From Spirochaetaceae bacterium (GTDB lineage: Bacteria > Spirochaetota > Spirochaetia > DSM-27196 > SLAA01): 6,864 nucleotides of DNA. The position numbers and the translations under genes were made by a program. The notes under the pieces are model-generated. The model saw only the letters and a program-made list of their open reading frames with translations. It was not told the origin of the DNA and did not search any database. Shown here in pieces: positions 1 to 5,107 of this stretch. Location of the stretch: contig PXEI01000013.1 in assembly GCA_003564775.1 (NCBI GenBank), positions 1 to 6,864 on the forward strand. The letters are read 5' to 3'. Position 1 is the first letter of the stretch. Every line of letters begins with the position of its first letter.

Positions 1-160
1 CCGTACAACAGATCCCATGACCCTGACTGTCGGCTCTCAGCCGAAGTTTCTGTGTAAGGCGGGGCAGATCGGGAAGAAGTTGGCGGTTCAGATTATTAAG
101 AAACTCGAGGACGTCGATCAAGACGATTTCGAGGAACTGGCCGCTGAGGAAGGAGAGTAA
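1..160 (+). CDS. fliM: Flagellar motor switch protein FliM, C-terminal end (partial)
   Basis: The window opens inside a reading frame (complete codons from position 2) that encodes 52 residues and ends at TAA 158-160. The stretch MTLTVGSQPKFLCKAGQIGKK followed by LAVQII matches the end of the FliM SpoA (FliN-like) domain, where the C-ring subunit contacts FliN/FliY. A short acidic tail follows (EDVDQDDFEELAAEEGE). FliM is the cytoplasmic switch protein that binds CheY-P and sets rotation direction, but its CheY-binding N-terminus and middle domain lie outside the window. The identity rests on this tail plus the adjacent fliY, so it is strong but not independent of context. The last codons carry the ribosome binding site of fliY. 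Confidence 0.88.
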   Translation, partial: RTTDPMTLTVGSQPKFLCKAGQIGKKLAVQIIKKLEDVDQDDFEELAAEEGE

Positions 161-162
161 GT

Positions 163-1251
163 ATGAGCGACGGATCACTGTCCCAAGACGAAATTGATGC
201 TTTGTTGCAGGGTTCCGGTGGGATGGACTTTGGCTCGGATGAGCCGTCGGCGCCTTCCGGTGGTGGTGGTGGGGCACAGGTCGATCTTGATGGGCTGAAG
301 CGTATTCTGGCCGCGACGGTCGAGTCGCAGAAGTCAAACCTCTCAATGCTGGTAGGTAAGGACGTAACTATTACCGGGCCCGAGATGGAGTCAGGTTCAG
401 CCTCGGATATCGCCGGGTCCCTTGGGGGCGATGTCGTCCATATAGGACTTTCCTTTGGAGGCGGAGTTCAGGGTGATCATGGTTATCTTATGCCCGAGAG
501 CGCGGCGCTGGCCATAGCCGGGCCCATGATGGGGCAGGACGATGTAGACCTTGATGACGCAGCGCTTAACGCACTTCAAGAGGCGCTTTCTCAAGTCTCA
601 GGACCGGTCGTCACTGCGCTTGCCGATTCCTCCGGCAAGGACATAATGAACTCGCCCCCAACGAACGAGAAAGGTGATCCTGATACCCTTATTCTACCCG
701 CTCAGATTGTGGCGGCTCGTTACACCGTTACCATCGAGGGTGGAGATCCGGCGGGTATTGTTGAGTATTATGATGCGGCGCTGGTACCGCAATTGATCGC
801 GCCCCAAGCACCACCAAGGCCACAACAACAGCAACCGCAGCAGCAGTCTCAACAGGACGCAATGGCGGGTTTCGGTGGCATGGGTGGCTATGGTGGGGGA
901 GCGCCACAGCAACAGATGCAGCCCGGCAGCGGGCCCAGTGTGCAGTCGGTTCAGTTTCCAAACTTGCATCAGCAGGATACCTTGCCGGAGCATGGGAACA
1001 TCGGGCTGTTGATGGATGTGTATATGGAGATGACGGTTGAGCTTGGTCGTACCAAGAAACTCATCCGTGAGATCCTGGGAATGGGAGAGGGTACCATTAT
1101 TGAGCTCGACAAGCTTGCGGGGGAGCCTGTCGATATTTTGGTGAATCATAAACTCATAGCAAAAGGTGAGGTGGTGGTTATTGACGAGAACTTCGGCGTG
1201 CGCGTGACCGAGATCGTGTCGCCGATGGAACGGGTAACCAATATGTCATAG
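163..1251 (+). CDS. fliY: Flagellar motor switch protein FliN/FliY (CheC-like plus SpoA domains)
   Basis: This is a 362-residue C-ring protein, far longer than the roughly 100-140-residue FliN of enterobacteria, so it is the FliY type. Residues 6-15 (LSQDEIDALL) match the EIDALL-type peptide with which FliM and FliY bind CheY-P. Residues about 41-205 form a CheC-like region with two degenerate half-repeats: D43/R47/A50/P73 and N136/E140/S143/P166. Residues about 212-270 are a Gln/Pro/Gly-rich flexible linker. Residues about 277-357 are a canonical FliN SpoA domain (LLMDVYMEMTVELGRTK, IREILGMGEGTIIELDKLAG, EPVDILVN, VRVTEIVSP). In Bacillus, FliY is also a CheY-P phosphatase. Here the catalytic Asn of the CheC motif is missing from both repeats, so the structural role is surer than the enzymatic one. 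The ATG follows AAGGAG (151-156 region) and starts 2 nt after the fliM stop, which suggests translational coupling. Confidence 0.93.
   Translation: MSDGSLSQDEIDALLQGSGGMDFGSDEPSAPSGGGGGAQVDLDGLKRILAATVESQKSNLSMLVGKDVTITGPEMESGSASDIAGSLGGDVVHIGLSFGGGVQGDHGYLMPESAALAIAGPMMGQDDVDLDDAALNALQEALSQVSGPVVTALADSSGKDIMNSPPTNEKGDPDTLILPAQIVAARYTVTIEGGDPAGIVEYYDAALVPQLIAPQAPPRPQQQQPQQQSQQDAMAGFGGMGGYGGGAPQQQMQPGSGPSVQSVQFPNLHQQDTLPEHGNIGLLMDVYMEMTVELGRTKKLIREILGMGEGTIIELDKLAGEPVDILVNHKLIAKGEVVVIDENFGVRVTEIVSPMERVTNMS
811..975 (+). repeat. Low-complexity Gln/Pro/Gly linker region of fliY
   Basis: CAA/CAG-rich codons encode Gln runs at about residues 221-231 and 248-252, interrupted by a Gly/Met segment (GFGGMGGYGGG). 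It joins the CheC-like region to the SpoA domain. It is compositionally simple, is unlikely to fold, and is probably variable in length between strains. It is not a precise tandem repeat. Confidence 0.6.
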
Positions 1252-1254
1252 GCT

Positions 1255-1269
1255 ACGCGCACAGCGCGT
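1255..1269 (+). other. Short GC-rich inverted repeat in the fliY-fliO gap
   Basis: Arms ACGCGC and GCGCGT are perfect complements separated by ACA, just after the fliY stop. The transcript could form a 6-bp hairpin about 12 nt before the fliO ribosome binding site. No U-tract follows (TTCAG), so it is not a convincing intrinsic terminator. It might instead tune mRNA stability or fliO translation. It is short enough to be a chance match. Confidence 0.4.
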
Positions 1270-1281
1270 TTCAGTTGATCT

Positions 1282-1293
1282 GGGAGGGGAAAA
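1282..1293 (+). promoter_or_regulatory. Ribosome binding site that decides the fliO start
   Basis: GGGAGGGG (1282-1289) is followed by AAAA and then CTG at 1294. The same GGGAGGGG with the same 4-nt spacing stands before the ATG of fliP (2034-2045). Measured to the first ATG at 1318 the spacing would be 28 nt, which is too long. This site therefore argues for initiation at CTG 1294. Confidence 0.7.
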
Positions 1294-1998
1294 CTGAAAT
1301 ACCTCATACTCATACTCATGGCGACAGCGGTCTCATTTCCAATGGCGCTGTACGCACAGAACGAATCTGATGCACTGACCGTTGACACTGCACCACAGGC
1401 GACGGTGGAGGACCCAAGTCCTTCTCCGGCCGACGACGAATCCGACATGACCTTCGACGAAGCTGCGCCGCAGCCTGAGCTCGATGGTGAAGGTTTCAAC
1501 GCGTTCGGTTTCTGGGATCTGGTCCGGATGATCCTCGTACTTGGGTTCGTCATTGGTTCCATTTATGGAGTGTTTTATCTTCTCAAACGTAGCTCCACTC
1601 GTCGTCTAGGCGGTGGTAGTGGGTTGTTACGCATTGTCGATGAGCACGCGCTCGCCGGTGGTAAGTCGCTACATCTGATCGAGGTCGGCCGCCAGGTATT
1701 CCTTGTCGGCGCAGGGGACGACTCGGTTGGGCTTATCTCAGAGATCACCGACGACGAAACACTCGACACAATTAGGTTGGCGGTTTCGGCTCAGGGTACC
1801 GAGCAACCGAGAGCTTTCTCGGACGTACTCAGTAGCCTGTGGTCGAGTAGGGGAGCCGCTGGAGAGAGCTCTAGACCGGGGGGTATGACTCAAGACAACA
1901 CCGGCGGACTAGACTCCGTCTCGGTGGGTGGTGGTGCCGGTTCTGGCACTTTTGATTTTATCGGACGGCAACGGGAGCGCCTGCGGCGACTGCGTTAG
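1294..1998 (+). CDS. fliO: Flagellar export-gate assembly protein FliO (spirochaete FliZ), probable CTG start
   Basis: FliO helps assemble the FliP ring of the flagellar type III export gate in the inner membrane. Starting at CTG 1294 the product is 234 residues. It begins MKYLILILMATAVSF and runs to a likely signal-peptidase site after ALYA (residue 21). An acidic periplasmic stretch (about 22-66) follows. Next come one membrane segment (about 76-98, RMILVLGFVIGSIYGVFYLL) and a cytoplasmic FliO domain (about 105-155, LLRIVDEHALAGGKSLHLIEV, RQVFLVG). The tail is Gly/Ser-rich and low in complexity, ending in basic residues (RQRERLRRLR). The ATG at 1318 would give 226 residues but lacks the basic Lys at the N-terminus and has no ribosome site nearby. 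In the chosen frame a TGA at 1276-1278 blocks any earlier start, and no ATG, GTG or TTG lies between it and 1294. The protein is poorly conserved; the identification rests on the domain, the topology and its place between fliY and fliP. Confidence 0.85.
   Translation: MKYLILILMATAVSFPMALYAQNESDALTVDTAPQATVEDPSPSPADDESDMTFDEAAPQPELDGEGFNAFGFWDLVRMILVLGFVIGSIYGVFYLLKRSSTRRLGGGSGLLRIVDEHALAGGKSLHLIEVGRQVFLVGAGDDSVGLISEITDDETLDTIRLAVSAQGTEQPRAFSDVLSSLWSSRGAAGESSRPGGMTQDNTGGLDSVSVGGGAGSGTFDFIGRQRERLRRLR
1303..1320 (+). repeat. Tandem hexamer CTCATA in the fliO signal-peptide code
   Basis: CTCATA, CTCATA and CTCATG follow one another and encode Leu-Ile, Leu-Ile, Leu-Met in the hydrophobic core of the proposed signal peptide. 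Gain or loss of a unit would keep the frame. The repeat is short and may be incidental. Confidence 0.5.
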
Positions 1999-2033
1999 TA
2001 CGTCCTTAGGTCGCAGGGCCTGAAGCATTCACT

Positions 2034-2045
2034 GGGAGGGGAAGA
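2034..2045 (+). promoter_or_regulatory. Ribosome binding site of fliP
   Basis: GGGAGGGG lies 4 nt before the fliP ATG. It belongs to a 12-nt string (CTGGGAGGGGAA, 2032-2043) that is identical to 1280-1291 before fliO. The 47-nt fliO-fliP gap contains no convincing promoter or terminator. Confidence 0.7.
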
Positions 2046-2831
2046 ATGCGGAAAGTGATCCTGGCGATTGTAATGCTGAGCGTTGTTTTCTCGGTCGTAC
2101 CACCTGTGCTCATGGCACAAGAGGCACCGGGCGAGGAGGCACTCCAGATTCCATTTCTGGATCTAAGCATTCGAGAGCCACAAAACAACCAAGAGGTGGC
2201 GCTATCTCTGCAGCTACTGCTATTGCTAGCAATGCTGAGTCTGGCGCCGTCCTTTATTATTCTCACCACATCTTTCTTGCGCATTGCTATAGTCCTGGAC
2301 TTTGTCAAGCGTGCGCTTTCGTTGCAGCAAGTGCCGCCGAATCAAGTGCTTATGGGCATAGCCCTGTTTCTTACCGTCTTTGTCATGTGGCCAACCATTA
2401 GCGAGGTCTATGACAACGCGTACCGGCCCTTTGCCGACGGAGAGATTGGTCTGGAAGAAGCCTTCCAGAACTTTGAGAGCCCAATGCGGGTGTTTATGTA
2501 CCGGCAGATGCGGCATAACCCCGAGAATGTACAGCTATTCATGCGTATGAGTGATTTACCACGTCCGGGCAACTTGTCGGAGGTGCCAACCCACGTGTTG
2601 GTGCCAGCCTTCATTCTGCATGAGCTTACAGTCGCGTTCAAGATTGGAATCCTGTTGTTCATTCCGTTTATCATTATCGACATGGTCGTGGCCTCAACGC
2701 TCATGTCCATGGGAATGATCATGCTGCCGCCAATTATGATCTCGCTTCCGTTTAAGCTGATTCTTTTCGTACTCGTTGACGGTTGGTCCCTCATAACCCG
2801 ACAGTTGGTTGCAAGTTTCGGAGGTTTGTGA
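2046..2831 (+). CDS. fliP: Flagellar type III export-gate protein FliP
   Basis: FliP forms the core ring of the FliP5-FliQ4-FliR1 export gate, through which flagellar rod, hook and filament subunits cross the inner membrane. The product has 261 residues, close to the family norm for forms with a cleaved leader. Residues 1-24 are a signal peptide (MRKVILAIVMLSVVF, likely cut after LMA24). Family blocks are clear: SFIILTTSFLRIAIVLDFVK (about 69-88), LTVFVMWP (about 109-116), and the C-terminal block PAFILHELTVAFKIGILLFI (187-206) followed by DMVVASTLMSMGMIMLPP (212-229) and LPFKLILFVLVDGW. Membrane segments lie near 52-84, 100-116, 187-216 and 224-246. The start is set by the strong ribosome site and the leader peptide. 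Its TGA overlaps the fliQ ATG by one base, which suggests coupled translation and fits their joint assembly. Confidence 0.97.
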   Translation: MRKVILAIVMLSVVFSVVPPVLMAQEAPGEEALQIPFLDLSIREPQNNQEVALSLQLLLLLAMLSLAPSFIILTTSFLRIAIVLDFVKRALSLQQVPPNQVLMGIALFLTVFVMWPTISEVYDNAYRPFADGEIGLEEAFQNFESPMRVFMYRQMRHNPENVQLFMRMSDLPRPGNLSEVPTHVLVPAFILHELTVAFKIGILLFIPFIIIDMVVASTLMSMGMIMLPPIMISLPFKLILFVLVDGWSLITRQLVASFGGL

Positions 2832-2833
2832 TG
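2820..2833 (+). promoter_or_regulatory. fliP stop / fliQ start overlap with ribosome binding site
   Basis: GGAGG at 2820-2824, within the last fliP codons, stands 6 nt before the fliQ ATG at 2831. TGA 2829-2831 shares its A with that ATG. This junction fixes the fliQ start; an in-frame ATG at 2783 would add 16 residues that do not look like FliQ and would overlap fliP by 49 nt. Confidence 0.8.
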
Positions 2834-3100
2834 GATTTTGGATTCGCGGTAAACATTGTTCGGACCGCAGTGCTCTACATTCTTCTTGTCTCGGCCCCGA
2901 CATTGCTCATTGGTATGTCGGTAGGTCTGGTCATTTCAATTTTTCAAGCCACAACATCAATACAGGAGCAAACATTGACCTTTGTTCCAAAGATTATTGC
3001 GATTCTTGGAGCGGTGGTGCTGTTTGGGCCGTGGATGCTGCGAATGTTGGTGCAGTTTACGGTGAACATTATCAACCAGATTCCCATGATGATTCGCTAG
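2831..3100 (+). CDS. fliQ: Flagellar type III export-gate protein FliQ
   Basis: FliQ is a small two-helix-hairpin membrane protein that packs around FliP/FliR in the export gate. The product is 89 residues, matching the usual 86-90. It has two hydrophobic helices (about 9-37 and 53-80) around the conserved FQATTSIQEQTLTFVPKI segment (residues about 38-55), a hallmark of FliQ and its virulence-secretion relatives. The chosen ATG overlaps the fliP stop, has a GGAGG at ideal spacing, and gives the family-typical N-terminus MDFGFAVNIV. The gene ends 10 nt before the fliR start. Nothing is missing or odd. Confidence 0.96.
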   Translation: MDFGFAVNIVRTAVLYILLVSAPTLLIGMSVGLVISIFQATTSIQEQTLTFVPKIIAILGAVVLFGPWMLRMLVQFTVNIINQIPMMIR

Positions 3101-3110
3101 AGGTGAGTAG

Positions 3111-3899
3111 GTGACGGCACTGGTTCTTGAAGCACAGCTTTTTTTCCTCGTCTTTGCGCGAATCATTGCTCTTGTGCAGACTGCACCGCTGTTGTCTTCG
3201 GAGGGTGTGCCTTTTATTGCGAAGACCGCATTGGCTTTCTTTGCGGCGGTTGCGGTGCTCCCCGGGGTAGCCGCAAGCGGCTACCCAATTCCGGATGCCG
3301 CAGGACTCTATATCTTGCTCATCATTGGTGAAGCTATGGTTGGAATCGTTCTGGGGTTTTTCCTGACGGTTGTGTACTCGGTGTTTCTTGTTTCTGGCCA
3401 GTTTTTCTCGCTTCAGATGGGCTTTGGTGCCTCGCAGGTCTTTGATCCTTTGGCACAGGTGCAGATTCCCCTCATGGGGCAGTTTCTCAATGTTGTTGCT
3501 ATGCTCGTGTTCATTAGTACAGGAGGACTCCAACGCATCTTTCTGAGTGGAGTCTACGGATCCTTTCGGGCCATGCGAGCGGTCGATCTGGCGATCCATA
3601 GAGAAGACATAGTCTGGATGGTAGCTGGTGCGTTGTCGCGGCTGTTTGAACAAGCCTTGGTCATTTCTTTCCCGGTACTTGGTACACTTATGCTGATCTC
3701 GGTAACAATGGGGCTCCTGGCAAAGGCTGCGCCGCAAATGAACCTGCTCATGCTCGGGTTTCCTATTGCAATTACAGTTGCGTTTATTCTGCTTTTTGTT
3801 GGTATGCCGCTGATCATGGCCGCATTTGTGCGGGTGATCGACGAGGGCTTCCTGACAATTGAGTTTTTCCTCTCTCAGCTCTTTGGGGGTGGAAGATGA
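3111..3899 (+). CDS. fliR: Flagellar type III export-gate protein FliR
   Basis: FliR is the single-copy subunit that closes the FliP-FliQ-FliR export gate and joins it to FlhB. The product is 262 residues, the normal family length, starting at GTG 3111 with AGGTGA (3101-3106) upstream. It is almost wholly hydrophobic, with about six membrane segments (near 5-24, 38-57, 64-97, 122-138, 178-205 and 213-240). Family blocks include GEAMVGIVLGF (73-83), MGFGASQVFDP (103-113) and GLLAKAAPQMNLLMLGFPI (201-219), the last being the conserved PQ-x-N region. The reading frame overlaps flhB by 4 nt (ATGA at 3896-3899), consistent with coupled translation and with FliR and FlhB being neighbours, or fused, in some bacteria. 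A long perfect inverted repeat lies in codons 52-59. Confidence 0.96.
   Translation: MTALVLEAQLFFLVFARIIALVQTAPLLSSEGVPFIAKTALAFFAAVAVLPGVAASGYPIPDAAGLYILLIIGEAMVGIVLGFFLTVVYSVFLVSGQFFSLQMGFGASQVFDPLAQVQIPLMGQFLNVVAMLVFISTGGLQRIFLSGVYGSFRAMRAVDLAIHREDIVWMVAGALSRLFEQALVISFPVLGTLMLISVTMGLLAKAAPQMNLLMLGFPIAITVAFILLFVGMPLIMAAFVRVIDEGFLTIEFFLSQLFGGGR
3265..3286 (+). other. 22-nt near-perfect inverted repeat inside fliR
   Basis: Arms GGGTAGCCGC (3265-3274) and GCGGCTACCC (3277-3286) are exact reverse complements around AA. In RNA this gives a 9-bp GC-rich stem with loop CAAG. It falls in codons 52-59 of fliR (G-V-A-A-S-G-Y-P), in a poorly conserved loop between membrane segments. No U-tract follows, so a terminator is unlikely. 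Confidence 0.6.
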
Positions 3900-5071
3900 G
3901 TCTACTGGGCTATCTCCGCCGTTACGGTTACCAGAGCAACGCCGAAGAGGCAGCATTTCTTTCTCAACTCGAAACGGTGCATCTGCAGTGGTTTTCTGCC
4001 GAGGAAGAAGGACGAACCGAGGATGCCACCGAGCACAAAATTCGCAAGTCACGCGAAGAAGGAAAGGTTGCCCGAAGTCAGGATGTGAGTGCTGCGGTGG
4101 TGCTCATTTTTGCATCGGTTGCCCTTGCATTGCTGGCACCATCTATTCTGCGTGGTTCGTTAGAAATGACAGACTACTTCATCCGGAACTCCACCGAGCT
4201 GGACATTACCCGAGATGACTTCATTGTCCCGGTATTCTTTCACTACTTCGTTCGCTTGACCTTGCCAATTGGAGTTGTGTGCTTTATTGCGGCCGTACTT
4301 GGGAACCTCATGCAGGTTGGTTTTCTGTTTACCACCAAACCTATTGAGCCGGATCCCAAAAAGATTGCTCCTGACTTTGTCAAGTTCATTAAGAAGTCGT
4401 TTCTGTCAATGGAAGCCTTGTTCAACCTCGCTAAGAGTACCGGCAAGGTAGCTATAGTTGCTCTCATGGCCGGTCTGAACATTCTGAGTGATATTCACCG
4501 CATTCTTAACCTGGTGAACAGTAGTTTTATCGACGGATTTCAGCTGATCGCTTGGATCGCTTTTCGTATTCTGATACAAACATCGATAATCTTTCTGGTG
4601 CTCTCGCTCTTTGACTATTTGTTCCAACGGAAACAACATCGTGAGAGTATCAAAATGACCAAGCAAGAGGTCAAGGAAGAACGGAAGACTTATGAGGGTG
4701 ACCCCTTCGTCAAGAGTCGGCTTAAGCAGCGAATGCGTGAGCTCATGCAACGCACCATGATTCAGAACGTGCCGACGGCAGATGTCGTCATCACAAACCC
4801 AACCCATTTTGCAGTTGCAATGGAGTATAAGCGAGACTCCATGCAGGCACCGGTAGTGGTGGCAAAAGGACAGGATGCGCTTGCGCAGCGAATTAGATCG
4901 GTTGCGGGTGAGAACGGCATTCCAATTATAGAGAACAAGCCCCTGGCGAGGGCCCTTTATGCGGAGGTAGAAGTAGGCGATGCAATTCCAGAGAAGTTCT
5001 ACCAGGCCGTGGTAACGGTGCTTAAGGAAGTATATCGACTTGATCGTAGCAAGGCAGCTGTATGGACCTGA
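3896..5071 (+). CDS. flhB: Flagellar export-gate protein FlhB (substrate-specificity switch)
   Basis: FlhB sits beside FliPQR in the inner membrane and switches export from rod/hook to filament subunits after cutting itself. The product is 391 residues. Residues 1-35 are an N-terminal extension ending in LQWFSAEEEG. The family start block follows (GRTEDATEHKIRKSREEGKV, 39-58). Membrane segments lie near 65-83, 110-140, 184-200 and 218-242. A charged linker contains the conserved MTKQEVKEERKTYEGDP (254-270). The cytoplasmic domain holds the autocleavage motif NPTH at 301-304 (cut between N301 and P302), followed by FAVAMEY, APVVVAKG and IPIIENKPLARALY. All catalytic-site residues are intact. 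The ATG overlaps the fliR stop (ATGA). A GTG at 3977 could also start the protein nearer the core but has no ribosome site. The short tail after residue 365 is typical. Residues 30-39 resemble Treponema FlhB as I recall it. Confidence 0.96.
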   Translation: MSLLGYLRRYGYQSNAEEAAFLSQLETVHLQWFSAEEEGRTEDATEHKIRKSREEGKVARSQDVSAAVVLIFASVALALLAPSILRGSLEMTDYFIRNSTELDITRDDFIVPVFFHYFVRLTLPIGVVCFIAAVLGNLMQVGFLFTTKPIEPDPKKIAPDFVKFIKKSFLSMEALFNLAKSTGKVAIVALMAGLNILSDIHRILNLVNSSFIDGFQLIAWIAFRILIQTSIIFLVLSLFDYLFQRKQHRESIKMTKQEVKEERKTYEGDPFVKSRLKQRMRELMQRTMIQNVPTADVVITNPTHFAVAMEYKRDSMQAPVVVAKGQDALAQRIRSVAGENGIPIIENKPLARALYAEVEVGDAIPEKFYQAVVTVLKEVYRLDRSKAAVWT

Positions 5072-5093
5072 TGCTTCATAAGAAGTACGGGAT

Positions 5094-5107
5094 AGAGAGG
5101 TAAGCTT
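5094..5107 (+). promoter_or_regulatory. Ribosome binding site of flhA
   Basis: AGAGAGG (5094-5100) precedes the flhA ATG (5108) by 7 nt. The 36-nt flhB-flhA gap shows no evident promoter or terminator, so flhA is probably read through from flhB. Confidence 0.6.

Noticed and set aside
694..1149. Open frame on the - strand (151 codons) opposite fliY
   Set aside because: Its Leu-rich run is simply the reverse complement of the CAA/CAG Gln linker of fliY, and it shows no protein-like features of its own.
1318..1320. ATG 1318 as the fliO start
   Set aside because: The ribosome site is 28 nt away, the bases just upstream are pyrimidine-rich repeats, and the resulting protein would lack the basic start of its signal peptide.
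1999..2045. Possible terminator or promoter in the fliO-fliP gap
   Set aside because: Only a weak bulged stem (CTTAGG with CCTGAAG) is visible, with no U-tract and no clear -35/-10 pair.
2783..2830. 16-codon upstream extension of fliQ from ATG 2783
   Set aside because: It would overlap the conserved end of fliP by 49 nt and adds residues absent from the FliQ family, while the 2831 ATG has a good ribosome site.
3072..4052. Long open frame on the - strand (326 codons) opposite fliR and the start of flhB
   Set aside because: It lies wholly antisense to two well-recognised genes, its product is rich in Arg, His, Asn and Cys with no domain I recognise, and it has no sensible ribosome site. It is a shadow of the codon bias in fliR/flhB.
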